From Lachnospiraceae bacterium (GTDB lineage: Bacteria > Bacillota_A > Clostridia > Lachnospirales > Lachnospiraceae): a DNA stretch of 24,738 nt. Of this stretch, positions 1 to 8,534 are shown piece after piece. The first letter of the stretch is position 1, and the number at the start of each line of letters is the position of its first letter. Made by a program: the position numbers and the translations under genes. The notes beneath the pieces were generated by a model that worked only from the letters and a program-made list of their open reading frames with translations, was not told the DNA's origin and did no database searches. Location of the stretch: positions 1 to 24,738 of the forward strand of contig JAGZJD010000036.1 of assembly GCA_018365895.1 (NCBI GenBank), written 5' to 3'.

Positions 1-916
1 CTGCTGCTTCTCTTCTGGCACGCTCAATATCAATAGACGATGCCATCATAGTATCGCCAAGATTATCTGCTGTCGGAATTACTACAAAATTCCCGTTTGG
101 ATCCACAAGCGAACGTTTCAAATCTGCGATCAAGGCTGTCATATTCGGGTAGCGGCAGTTTGGATTCTTCTGAGTGCACTTCATAATAATCTGTTCCAGA
201 CTTCTCGGCATTCCAATTGCAATGCTGGATGGTGGGATAATTTCTTCATTTAAGTGCTTTACTGCAACTGCAACTGCCGAATCTCCATCAAACGGCACCT
301 GCCCTGTTACCATCTCATAAAGTGTAATTCCTAGGGAATAGATATCACTCTTAGCATCGCTGATGCCCCCTCTGGCCTGTTCCGGAGATGTATAGTGAAC
401 AGAACCTAAAATATTCGTACTCACAGTCTGAGAAGTGGCTGCCTTAGCGATTCCAAAATCAGTTACTTTTACTTTTCCTTCTTTGGAAATAATGACATTC
501 TGCGGTTTAATATCTCTGTGGATAATCTGATTCTGATGCGCCGCGTCAATTCCTGCACAGATTTGAATCGCAATACTAATAACCTCTTTTGCAGAAAGCC
601 GCCCTTTCTTCTCAATATAGTCCTTCAGAGTAATCCCTTCTACCAATTCCATGACTATGAAGTACAAGCCTCTGTCAACGCCGACATCATATACATTTAC
701 AACATTCGGGTGCATCAATCCCGCTGCGGACTGTGCTTCTGTTTGAAATTTCTTTACAAATGTATCGTCCTCACGGAACTGTTTCTTCAGTACTTTAATC
801 GCTACATAACGGTTCAGCTTTTCATCTTTTCCTCTGTAGACATCAGCCATACCGCCCGCACCGATTCTATCGAGTACGACATAGCGCTTCGCTAATACAA
901 CACCTTCTTTAATCAT
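1..916 (-). CDS. prkC: Ser/Thr protein kinase PrkC (PASTA-type), 3' part missing
   Basis: Eukaryotic-type Ser/Thr kinase that in Firmicutes senses muropeptides and phosphorylates cell-wall, division and translation proteins. About 305 codons are visible from the ATG and the frame runs off the window. Reading the minus strand gives a glycine-rich loop GAGGMADVY (about 19-27), catalytic Lys41 in VAIKVL, HRDIKPQN (133-140), DFG (153-155) and an activation loop rich in Thr/Ser followed by GSVHYTSPEQARG. The whole kinase domain is therefore present and looks active. The transmembrane helix and extracellular PASTA repeats expected of the family would lie beyond position 1 and are not seen. Its ATG overlaps the prpC stop by four bases (ATGA), so kinase and phosphatase are translationally coupled. 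PrkC is inferred from domain plus context; any PASTA kinase of this operon position would carry that name. Confidence 0.93.
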   Translation of the reverse strand, partial: MIKEGVVLAKRYVVLDRIGAGGMADVYRGKDEKLNRYVAIKVLKKQFREDDTFVKKFQTEAQSAAGLMHPNVVNVYDVGVDRGLYFIVMELVEGITLKDYIEKKGRLSAKEVISIAIQICAGIDAAHQNQIIHRDIKPQNVIISKEGKVKVTDFGIAKAATSQTVSTNILGSVHYTSPEQARGGISDAKSDIYSLGITLYEMVTGQVPFDGDSAVAVAVKHLNEEIIPPSSIAIGMPRSLEQIIMKCTQKNPNCRYPNMTALIADLKRSLVDPNGNFVVIPTADNLGDTMMASSIDIERARREAA

Positions 917-1659
917 AAGCTCACCTCTGACCCACCTGCAAACGGCTCAACAACAACAACTCCGATGTTATCCTTTCCCCCATTATCGTTCGCACGTGCT
1001 ATTAATTTCTCTACTGCATCTACAACATCTCTGCGAGACTGTACGATGCGGAACAATTCATCATTTTCTACCATATTGCTGAGTCCGTCTGTACACATCA
1101 ATATGACGTCATCCTTTTTCAAATGATATTCAAAGAAGTCAATCTCAACTTCTTCCTTTCCCCCAATTGCTCTCGTAATAATGTTCTTATCTCTGTGAAA
1201 TCTTGCTTCTTCCGGCTTAATCCCGCCAAGTCTCACCATTTCTTCCACAAGAGAATGATCTTTTGACAACTGTTTAATTTCCTGATTAATCAAATACAGG
1301 CGACTGTCACCAATATTGGCAAAATACAACGTATGCTCGATTACAGTAGCTGCCACAAGCGTTGTTCCCATTCCCTCCAGCTTCACGTCTTTTGCCGCTG
1401 CTTCCATCAGTTTATGGTTCACAGTCTGGATTGCCTTACGCATAACTGCCTCCGGTCCATCCTCTTTACTGTTTTTAATCTCCTGCTTCAGTGTCTCTAC
1501 TGTATATCTGGATGCAAAATCTCCGGCCTTATGACCGCCCATTCCGTCTGCCACAACAAACAGATTAGGAATATTTCCAACCGGCGTAGTAGACACATAT
1601 ACATAATCCTGATTCACTTCCCGCTTTTTTCCGACATCTGTCATTGAAAATGCTTTCAT
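913..1659 (-). CDS. prpC: PP2C-family Ser/Thr phosphatase PrpC/Stp
   Basis: Mn/Mg-dependent protein phosphatase of 248 residues, the usual length of bacterial PrpC/Stp proteins, which dephosphorylate PrkC and its substrates. Visible motifs in order: N-terminal RxxNQD with Asp18, ADGMGGHKAG with Asp38 (metal ligand), GMGTTLVAA, NIGDSRLYL, DHSLVEEM, ITRAIGG, CTDGLSN (metal Asp) and GGKDNIGV (metal Asp-Asn). All metal ligands of the family are present, so an active cytosolic enzyme is expected. The start is supported by a GGGAGGA ribosome site eight bases upstream. It follows rlmN by 23 bp and overlaps prkC by four bases, the classic firmicute kinase/phosphatase pair. Confidence 0.96.
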   Translation of the reverse strand: MKAFSMTDVGKKREVNQDYVYVSTTPVGNIPNLFVVADGMGGHKAGDFASRYTVETLKQEIKNSKEDGPEAVMRKAIQTVNHKLMEAAAKDVKLEGMGTTLVAATVIEHTLYFANIGDSRLYLINQEIKQLSKDHSLVEEMVRLGGIKPEEARFHRDKNIITRAIGGKEEVEIDFFEYHLKKDDVILMCTDGLSNMVENDELFRIVQSRRDVVDAVEKLIARANDNGGKDNIGVVVVEPFAGGSEVSL

Positions 1660-1682
1660 TAATGAATCCTCCCGAATCTATG

Positions 1683-2717
1683 CTAATCCTTCGTGTAACG
1701 TCTTCTTAACTGTCCACAGGCTCCATCAATATCAGAACCCATTTCTCTTCTTATAGTAACATTTAATTTTTCTTTTTCAAGCCTATTTTTAAAATTCAGC
1801 GCACTTTCCCTTGTCGGTCGAACATAATCCCTCTCTTTAATCGGATTGACCGGAATCAGATTCAAATGACAATTTCGACGACCAAGAAGTGCGATTAATT
1901 CTTTAGCATCTTCTTCTGTATCGTTCACTCCGTGCACAAGACTGTACTCAAATGTCATTCTTCGACCTGTATTCTCGAAATATTCATCACATGCCTTCAT
2001 CACTTCTGAAAGTTCATACTTATTCGCCACCGGCATGAGCTTCCTGCGCTTCTCTTGCGTAGCTCCGTGCAAAGACAGCGCCAGCGTAATCTGCAGATTT
2101 TCTTTTGCAAGCCGCTTCATATTCGGTACAATCCCACATGTAGACAGCGTAATATTTCTCTGACTAATATGAAGGCCATTCTCATCACTTAACATATGTA
2201 TAAATTTAACTATATTTTCGTAATTATCAAGTGGCTCTCCAGTTCCCATCACAACCACATTCGATACCCGCTCTCCCGTCAGACGCTGAATTGCATAAAT
2301 CTGTCCGAGCATTTCGGAAGGCGCAAGATTTCTCACAAGTCCTCCAATTGTAGATGCACAAAAGCGACATCCCATCCGGCATCCCACTTGTGAGGAAATA
2401 CATACAGAATTTCCATGCTTATAGCGCATCAGAACGCTTTCTACCATATTTCCATCAGAAAGACAAAACAAAAATTTATTCGTTCCATCCAATTTTGAAA
2501 TCTGCCGTTCCTCCAGCTCAACCTTTGGAATTACATAGGAACGAGAAATTTTTTCTCTTAACGGCTTTGACAGGTTCGTCATCTCCTCAAAGGAATCTGC
2601 CAGTTTCACATGCAGCCACTCATAGATCTGCTTACTCCGAAATGCTTTTTCTCCAATAAATTCCATTTCTTTTTTTAATTCTGCAAGCGTGAATGACCTG
2701 ATATCCTTTTGTTCCAT
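1683..2717 (-). CDS. rlmN: Dual-specificity 23S rRNA A2503 / tRNA A37 C2-methyltransferase RlmN
   Basis: Radical-SAM enzyme that methylates C2 of A2503 in 23S rRNA and A37 of some tRNAs. The 344-residue protein has the family hallmark CxxxCxxC at Cys113/117/120 (GCRMGCRFC), which binds the 4Fe-4S cluster, the upstream conserved Cys106 in CISSQVGC, MGTGEPLDN for SAM binding, and the methyl-carrying Cys334 in DIDGACGQL near the C-terminus. These match the known catalytic set. Resistance relative Cfr shares the fold, but the A2503 C2 enzyme is indicated by operon position and overall sequence style. The ribosome site AAGGAG lies inside the end of rsmB, whose stop is only three bases away, so the two rRNA methyltransferases are probably coupled. 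Confidence 0.96.
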   Translation of the reverse strand: MEQKDIRSFTLAELKKEMEFIGEKAFRSKQIYEWLHVKLADSFEEMTNLSKPLREKISRSYVIPKVELEERQISKLDGTNKFLFCLSDGNMVESVLMRYKHGNSVCISSQVGCRMGCRFCASTIGGLVRNLAPSEMLGQIYAIQRLTGERVSNVVVMGTGEPLDNYENIVKFIHMLSDENGLHISQRNITLSTCGIVPNMKRLAKENLQITLALSLHGATQEKRRKLMPVANKYELSEVMKACDEYFENTGRRMTFEYSLVHGVNDTEEDAKELIALLGRRNCHLNLIPVNPIKERDYVRPTRESALNFKNRLEKEKLNVTIRREMGSDIDGACGQLRRRYTKD

Positions 2718-2720
2718 GTT

Positions 2721-4073
2721 CTACTCCTTTTTTTGAAATACTGAAATAAAAAATCCATCACTTTGATATATGCCCGGCAGAAGTTTCAGCATATTTCCTT
2801 CTACCGCCGATTTTAAGCTGTCACAAACTGCCTCTGAAATTGAAACCGGAAGAAATTCCGGCGCAGTTTCCAGAAACCAGCTTACATTTTCTTCATTTTC
2901 CTCTCTATTCAGAGTACAAGTGCTGTAGATTAATCTCCCTCCCGGTTTTACATATGTCCGGACTACTGCCAAAATCTCTCTTTGCAGCTTTACAAGTTCT
3001 TTTTGCATTTCTCGTGTAATATTGTATTTTAAATCTGTCTTTTTTCCAAGCACGCCAAGCCCGGAACACGGAAGATCTGCAATCACAATATCTGCTCTTT
3101 CTTCCGATTCCGGAACCGGCACAGTTGCATCCTGGCAAGAAACCGTTACATTTTCAAATCCAAGACGTATTACATTCTCCTCAATCAATTCTGTTTTATA
3201 AGTGGTCAGATCTCTTGCTTCTACAAGTCCTGTCCCTTCCAGTTTTTCCGCCATGTGAAGTGCTTTTCCTCCCGGCGCTGCACACACATCGATTACATAG
3301 TCTCCCTTTTTTGGTGCTGCAAGCTCTGTCACAAGCATGGAACTAAGATCCTGAACTTGAAATGCCCCATCCTGAAAGCTCTTGAGACTTCCAAGATAAT
3401 CAAATCCACTAATCCAGTATGCATAAGGCAGATACGGATGTGGTTTTACATTCACTCCTTCTTCCCGAAGCAGCTCTGCAAGTTTCTCAGGCGTCTGTTT
3501 CTGAAGATTACACCGGATTGTCAGCGGTTTTTCTCTCTGAAAATCCCCAAATATTTTCTCTGTGGTTTCCCGTCCATACTGCTCCAGAAATTGCTCTGTC
3601 ATCCACTCTGGAATAGAATAACGAACAGAAAGATAAGTAACTGCATCTTTTTCATCCGGCCATTTCATCTGATCTTTATTCCGCCCCACAGTTCTTAATA
3701 CACCATTGACGAACCCTTTCAGATTCCGGAACCCTTTCTTCACAGCAAGTTTTACCGCCTCATTGCAAACCGCAGAATCCGGAACGCTGTCCATATAACG
3801 CATCTGATATACTGCGCTTCTTAAAATCATTCGGATGACCGGTTTCATTTTGTTTACTTTTACACTGGAAAACTGATTTAGAATATAATCAATCTCTATC
3901 ATATGTTCGAGCGTTCCCTCTGTCACTCTTGTAATAAATGCACGCTCACGTTTCTCCAGATACTGATATTTCCCAAGTGTATTCTGAAGCGCTACATGAC
4001 TTTTTACATGATCTCGCGTAATTTCAAGAAGAATTTCCAGCACAAGTTCTCTCTCATTGATTTCTTTAGTCAT
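2721..4073 (-). CDS. rsmB: 16S rRNA m5C967 methyltransferase RsmB
   Basis: SAM-dependent RNA cytosine-C5 methyltransferase, 450 residues. The first about 140 residues form the NusB-like all-helical domain (ALQNTLGKYQYLEKRERAF, then VNGVLRTVGRN), followed by a Rossmann methyltransferase core with the SAM loop VCAAPGGKALHMAE. Two catalytic-type cysteines are seen in DLPCSGLGV (PC motif) and YSTCTLNREENE (TC motif), as in RsmB/Fmu. The gene overlaps the upstream zinc peptidase by eight bases; a GGAGGAAGAAGGGA stretch in the end of that gene supplies the ribosome site. In Bacillus the corresponding gene (yloM) sits directly between fmt and rlmN; here one extra gene intervenes. Confidence 0.95.
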   Translation of the reverse strand: MTKEINERELVLEILLEITRDHVKSHVALQNTLGKYQYLEKRERAFITRVTEGTLEHMIEIDYILNQFSSVKVNKMKPVIRMILRSAVYQMRYMDSVPDSAVCNEAVKLAVKKGFRNLKGFVNGVLRTVGRNKDQMKWPDEKDAVTYLSVRYSIPEWMTEQFLEQYGRETTEKIFGDFQREKPLTIRCNLQKQTPEKLAELLREEGVNVKPHPYLPYAYWISGFDYLGSLKSFQDGAFQVQDLSSMLVTELAAPKKGDYVIDVCAAPGGKALHMAEKLEGTGLVEARDLTTYKTELIEENVIRLGFENVTVSCQDATVPVPESEERADIVIADLPCSGLGVLGKKTDLKYNITREMQKELVKLQREILAVVRTYVKPGGRLIYSTCTLNREENEENVSWFLETAPEFLPVSISEAVCDSLKSAVEGNMLKLLPGIYQSDGFFISVFQKKE

Positions 4074-4776
4074 TGTCCCTTCTTCCTCCTGTCAGGAGCA
4101 AAATTCTAAGAAGCTGCAGAATAGCCCCTGCCGCTCCTGCCACATAAGTAAGAGCTGCCGCTCCAAGTACTTTCTTTGCCGCTCCAATTTCATCTTCCGC
4201 AAGCATTCCCGTAGAACCTAAAATCCGGATTGCACGGCTGGATGCATTGAACTCTACCGGAAGTGTTATAACCTGAAAAAGCACTGCCATAGAAAATGCA
4301 AGAATCCCAATATTAATCAACCAGGAAGCACTTTCTCCTCTAATAAATAATCCCATCACAATCAGCGGCCACGCAATTGCAGAACCAAAGTTTGCCACCG
4401 GAACAAGCGCCCCGCGAATCGTAAGCGGTGCATAGTTTCCAGCATGTTGAAGGGCATGACCGCACTCATGTGCGGCAACTCCTACTGCTGCGACAGATGT
4501 CGAACCATAAGTCGCATCCGAAAGCCGAAGCACTTTTTTTCTTGGATCATAATGGTCTGTCAGCTGCCCAGAAACATGCTCCACCCGAACATCATAAATA
4601 CCTGCCTGTCTAAGTATACGCTCTGCCGCTTCGCGACCAGTCATCCCTGCCCGATTCTGAATATAAGAATACTTCGCATAAGTTGATTTTACTTTTGCCG
4701 ATGCAAGAAGGCTTAGCACTACACCGATGAAAACTAAAATATACGTTGGATCAAAATACATTGGATAATAAAACAT
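4066..4776 (-). CDS. YugP-family membrane zinc metallopeptidase
   Basis: A 236-residue predicted membrane peptidase of the YugP-like neutral zinc metallopeptidase family. The sequence opens with a hydrophobic segment (about 11-26), has the zinc motif HECGH at 103-107 inside VAAHECGHALQHA, two further hydrophobic stretches (about 121-145 and 152-173), a conserved LPVEFNASSRA whose Glu175 is a candidate third zinc ligand, and a hydrophobic C-terminal helix. The physiological substrate of this family is not known to me. It sits between fmt and rsmB, 11 bp after fmt and overlapping rsmB by eight bases, with ribosome site AGGAGGG. Family assignment is confident; role is open. Confidence 0.88.
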   Translation of the reverse strand: MFYYPMYFDPTYILVFIGVVLSLLASAKVKSTYAKYSYIQNRAGMTGREAAERILRQAGIYDVRVEHVSGQLTDHYDPRKKVLRLSDATYGSTSVAAVGVAAHECGHALQHAGNYAPLTIRGALVPVANFGSAIAWPLIVMGLFIRGESASWLINIGILAFSMAVLFQVITLPVEFNASSRAIRILGSTGMLAEDEIGAAKKVLGAAALTYVAGAAGAILQLLRILLLTGGRRDND

Positions 4777-4787
4777 ACTGTTCCCTC

Positions 4788-5732
4788 CTAATTACAATGT
4801 GCTCCCCCAAGCATCATTCCTTCTGCAATTTGGTATCCCCGCATAAACGAAGCGCTATCCATACGTTTCTTTCCCGGAATCTGAAGTTCCTGAATCAGAA
4901 GACTTCCCTTTCCTGTCTGCACTTCAAATCCTTCTTTTGTAACTTTTACTATAGTACCAGGCGCTTTCCCGGACGCTGTATCTGTCACATCTGCTGCCCA
5001 GATTTTCATAACCTTTCCATCCCATTGCGTATAAGCGCTTGGCCAGGAATTTAATCCGCGGATCAGCTGTTCAATTGCTTTGGCATCTTGTGTCCAGTCA
5101 ATTTCTCCCATTTTCTTATCCAGCATCTTCGCATATGCCGTTGGCGAATCTCCCTGTTTTTCCGGGACAATTGTATGCTCCTCAAGTCCCTTTAACGTCT
5201 CAACACAAAGCGCTGCTCCTGCTGCTGCCAGCTTGTCATGAAGACTCTCTCCTGTTTCTTTCGGTTCCAGCGCAACCTCTGTTTTCAGCAGCATATCTCC
5301 TGTATCCAGCCCTTCATCCATCTGCATCGTTGTAACTCCGCTGACTGTCTCGCCATTGATAACCGCCCACTGGATCGGAGCCGCACCGCGATACTTCGGA
5401 AGAAGAGAAGCATGCACATTCACGCAGCCATATGGCGTCAGTTCCAGTATCTCTTTCGGAAGAATCTGGCCAAATGCAATTACAACCATAATATCTGCTT
5501 CGTATTTCTTCAGTTCTTCAATACATTCTGCATTGCGGATTCTCTTCGGCTGATAAACTGGAATCCCATGTTTCTCCGCAGCAATCTTTACCGGAGTAAA
5601 CTGCATTTCTTTCCCGCGTCCTTTTGGCTTATCTGGCTGTGTCACCACCAGCACTACTTCATGTCCTGCAGCTACAAGCGCTTCCAATGTTCCGACAGAG
5701 AACTCCGGTGTTCCCATAAATATCACTCTCAT
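4788..5732 (-). CDS. fmt: Methionyl-tRNA formyltransferase
   Basis: Transfers a formyl group from 10-formyl-THF to Met-tRNA(fMet) to make the initiator. The 314-residue protein begins MRVIFMGTPEFSVG, typical of the family. The catalytic triad is visible: Asn105 and His107 in NVHASLLPKYRGAAPIQW and Asp143 in MDEGLDTGDML, matching Asn/His/Asp of the E. coli enzyme. A C-terminal OB-like domain follows (NSWPSAYTQWDGKVMKIW). The ATG at 5732 is chosen because a GGAGGAAG site lies nine bases upstream inside def, while a longer frame upstream would run through the def end. The def stop is one base away, so deformylase and formylase are coupled, as in most bacteria. Confidence 0.96.
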   Translation of the reverse strand: MRVIFMGTPEFSVGTLEALVAAGHEVVLVVTQPDKPKGRGKEMQFTPVKIAAEKHGIPVYQPKRIRNAECIEELKKYEADIMVVIAFGQILPKEILELTPYGCVNVHASLLPKYRGAAPIQWAVINGETVSGVTTMQMDEGLDTGDMLLKTEVALEPKETGESLHDKLAAAGAALCVETLKGLEEHTIVPEKQGDSPTAYAKMLDKKMGEIDWTQDAKAIEQLIRGLNSWPSAYTQWDGKVMKIWAADVTDTASGKAPGTIVKVTKEGFEVQTGKGSLLIQELQIPGKKRMDSASFMRGYQIAEGMMLGGAHCN

Positions 5733-5733
5733 T

Positions 5734-6213
5734 TTATTCTTCCTCCGCTTCCGGCGCTTCCACATCATGGAGCTCCCCTTCCACATGTGCTACATAAAGA
5801 ATTCCATCCAGATGTTCAATCTCATGACAGAATGCTCTTGCTAGCAGGCCTTCTCCTTCCATCTCAAATGGTTTCATATCTTGATCAAGTGCCCGAATCT
5901 TAACTACATTTGGTCGAGTAACTGTTCCCGATTTGCCCGGAACACTTAAACATCCTTCCTCCCCTGTCTGCTCTCCGGATGTTTCGATAATCTCCGGATT
6001 CACAAGAACAATCGGCCCCTCTCCGACATCAATAACAACAAGTCGTTTCAAAATCCCGACTTGCGGTGCTGCAAGACCTACACCATATGCCTCATACATT
6101 GTATCTAACATATCGTCGATCAGAATCTTTGTCCGCAGTGTCATCTTGTCTACCGGTTTACAAACTTTTGTTAATACCTCGTCTCCGATTTCACGGATTT
6201 TTCTAATTGCCAT
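5734..6213 (-). CDS. def: Peptide deformylase
   Basis: Removes the N-formyl group from nascent proteins; a metal (Fe/Zn) enzyme that works at the ribosome exit. 159 residues with all three family motifs: [19 protein letters not shown] (metal Cys) and HEIEHLDG (two metal His and catalytic Glu; the second acidic residue is Glu where Asp is more usual). The C-terminus is a short acidic tail (VEAPEAEEE). ATG at 6213 is preferred over an in-frame TTG two codons upstream because GGGAGG lies eight bases before the ATG and would be too close to the TTG. It follows priA after 71 bp, the largest gap in this gene string. That gap holds an ATGACA/TAATAT pair with an 18-bp spacer, a weak secondary promoter candidate. 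Confidence 0.96.
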   Translation of the reverse strand: MAIRKIREIGDEVLTKVCKPVDKMTLRTKILIDDMLDTMYEAYGVGLAAPQVGILKRLVVIDVGEGPIVLVNPEIIETSGEQTGEEGCLSVPGKSGTVTRPNVVKIRALDQDMKPFEMEGEGLLARAFCHEIEHLDGILYVAHVEGELHDVEAPEAEEE

Positions 6214-6284
6214 ATCCAATTCCTCCCTGTCTATTGTTTCTATGACGATTTATATTACAAACATATTTCCTATGCTGTCATCAG

Positions 6285-8534
6285 CTAAAAAACTCCCATT
6301 GGATTTAAATCAAACTGAATCCTGATTTTTCGGTATCCCTCATTGATTTCAATATATGCTTCTGTCTGATCTTTTACTTCAATCAGCGCAGCTTCCGTCT
6401 CACTTTTTATATAAATGATCCGCCGATACACATCATTTACTTTACCGACATAAGGGCTTGCCGGTCCAATAAGCTCCATACGTATCTCTTCTTTCTTTTG
6501 TTTTTTCAAAAGCATCTGCATATACTCTTTCAGATAGCGGCATCCCCGTTCCAGAAGTAATTCATCTTCCGATGATAACAACACTGCCATCAATTGCTCT
6601 GCCGGCGGATACCCCATCAAACTCCGATATTTCATCTCTTCCTTATAGAATTGTTCATAATCCTGCTTTGCTGCATCTACAATACTGTAATGCTCCGGAC
6701 TATATGTCTGAATCACGACATTTCCTGCCAGTTCTCCCCGCCCTGCCCGGCCTGCTGCCTGTACAAGAAGCTGGAACGTACGCTCCCCTGCGCGGTAATC
6801 ATCGGTGTAAAGCGACATATCTGCCGCCAGAATTCCCACAAGCGTTACTTTCGGAAAATCATGCCCTTTTACAATCATTTGAGTGCCAATTAGAATATCT
6901 GCTTCCTCATTGGCAAACGCAGATAAAACTTTTTCATGCCCATCTTTTGTTTTTGTTGTATCCATATCCATCCGCAGTACCTGCGCTTCTGGAAATTCCC
7001 GTTTCACAAGTTCTTCAATCTGCTGCGTCCCTGCGCGAAAAGCACCAATATGCTCTGATCCACATTCCGGACAGACATGAATCATCGGTGTTTCATAGCC
7101 ACAATAATGACAGACCAGTTTTCCATTTCTATGTGAGGAAAGGGAAACATCACAATGAGGACATTTTACTACATATCCACAGGACCTGCAAGCCAGGAAC
7201 CCCGCGTATCCTCTCCGATTCAGAAAAAGTATAATCTGCTCCCCTCTACGAAGCCTGTCTTCCATTAATTTATGTAGCCGCTCACTTAAAATTGATCTGT
7301 TTCCTTTTCTTAGTTCCTCTCTGAGATCTACAATTTCTGCCTCCGGAAGCTTTTGCCTGGTTGCTCTGTTCTGCAAAGTCAGAAGCTTATATTCTCCCTT
7401 TTCTGCTCGGTAATAAGATTCCAGCGATGGAGTGGCAGAGCCAAGCACAACACTGGCTCCCTCAAGTGCAGCCCGCGCTTCCGCAGTTTCTCTTGCGTGG
7501 TAACGCGGCGTTTGTTCACTCTTATAAGTTCCTTCATGCTCCTCATCAATCACAATCAGTCCCAATGCAGAAAATGGCGTAAATAGTGCTGATCGCGGTC
7601 CGATCATCACATCCAATTCACCTTTTTTGGCACGTTCCATTTGATCAAACCGCTCTCCTGCCGACATTCTGGAATTCAGAATTGATACTCGCTCCCCAAA
7701 CTTTCGATAAAACCGCATAACTGTTTGATAAGTCAAAGCAATCTCCGGAATCAGCACGATCGCCTGCCTTCCGTCTTCCACAACCTTACGGATCATCTCG
7801 ATATAAACTTCTGTTTTTCCGCTTCCGGTAACCCCGTGTACTAGATAAGTTCCCTTAATTCCTGCTTCATAATCTCTGCAAAAACAATGAATTGCATTTT
7901 GTTGTTCTTCAGTATAAATTAATGGAATATCCTTCTGTTCCAGCGCTATTGCCCGGATTGGATTACGAAATTCCTGTTCTGTCTCAATTGTCAGAAGCCC
8001 TCTCTCTTTTAGAGCATCAACTACAGTCTTTGTAATATTCAACTTGCGCTTCAGCAATTCATATGCAATAACTTCATCATCCAGAAGCGCCGCCATCAGC
8101 CGTGCTCTCGCCTGCTGATGCTGCCCCAAAAACTGTTCCAGATACCGTTCTCCTTCTTCTTTTGAAACCATTCTCCTGACATAGCGTTTTTCTTTCACAC
8201 GTTCTTTCTTTTTAATTGGAAGCACTGTCTTCAGCGCCTGAATCATCGTTCCTCCGTAATGCTCTTTCATCCATGCCGCAAGCGCCACCAGACGCGCAGT
8301 AATATCTATGCCGTCTTCACAAATTCCGGATATTGATTTTACCTTCTCCGGATCAAATTCACAAATCTTTGAAAATCCAACGATATATCCTCTCGTCTCC
8401 TTGTTGCCCCGCCCAAAAGGCACAAGAACCTCTGTACCGACTTTAAGCATCCCTTCCAAATCGGAAGGGATGCTGTATTCAAATACTCTGTCCAGCTTTT
8501 CATGCGTAATGTCCACTATAATTCGGGCGTACAT
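6285..8534 (-). CDS. priA: Primosomal protein N' (replication restart helicase PriA)
   Basis: SF2 3'-5' helicase that reloads the replisome at stalled forks. The 749-residue protein shows the N-terminal DNA-binding domain (1-110), Walker A GVTGSGKTEVY (234-244), the DEEH Walker B box at 330-333, GSATPSLES, and a zinc-binding insert with eight cysteines (449, 452, 458, 461, 475, 478, 488, 491), the PriA signature. Helicase motif VI is seen as QAAGRAGR. Start ATG at 8534 has AGGAG nine bases upstream. It overlaps the end of murE by 19 bp. It heads the widely conserved firmicute order priA-def-fmt. Confidence 0.97.
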   Translation of the reverse strand: MYARIIVDITHEKLDRVFEYSIPSDLEGMLKVGTEVLVPFGRGNKETRGYIVGFSKICEFDPEKVKSISGICEDGIDITARLVALAAWMKEHYGGTMIQALKTVLPIKKKERVKEKRYVRRMVSKEEGERYLEQFLGQHQQARARLMAALLDDEVIAYELLKRKLNITKTVVDALKERGLLTIETEQEFRNPIRAIALEQKDIPLIYTEEQQNAIHCFCRDYEAGIKGTYLVHGVTGSGKTEVYIEMIRKVVEDGRQAIVLIPEIALTYQTVMRFYRKFGERVSILNSRMSAGERFDQMERAKKGELDVMIGPRSALFTPFSALGLIVIDEEHEGTYKSEQTPRYHARETAEARAALEGASVVLGSATPSLESYYRAEKGEYKLLTLQNRATRQKLPEAEIVDLREELRKGNRSILSERLHKLMEDRLRRGEQIILFLNRRGYAGFLACRSCGYVVKCPHCDVSLSSHRNGKLVCHYCGYETPMIHVCPECGSEHIGAFRAGTQQIEELVKREFPEAQVLRMDMDTTKTKDGHEKVLSAFANEEADILIGTQMIVKGHDFPKVTLVGILAADMSLYTDDYRAGERTFQLLVQAAGRAGRGELAGNVVIQTYSPEHYSIVDAAKQDYEQFYKEEMKYRSLMGYPPAEQLMAVLLSSEDELLLERGCRYLKEYMQMLLKKQKKEEIRMELIGPASPYVGKVNDVYRRIIYIKSETEAALIEVKDQTEAYIEINEGYRKIRIQFDLNPMGVF

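Noticed and set aside
518..895. Plus-strand open frame of 125 codons opposite prkC
   Set aside because: The minus strand encodes the kinase motifs here; the plus frame has no recognisable feature.
5238..5903. Plus-strand open frame of 221 codons opposite fmt and def
   Set aside because: It lies fully antisense to two genes with complete catalytic motifs, has a low-complexity composition rich in His/Arg/Ser, and shows no ribosome site or domain.
6572..7234. Plus-strand open frame of 220 codons opposite priA
   Set aside because: Antisense shadow of the zinc-binding part of priA; no domain, and the priA frame is unambiguous.
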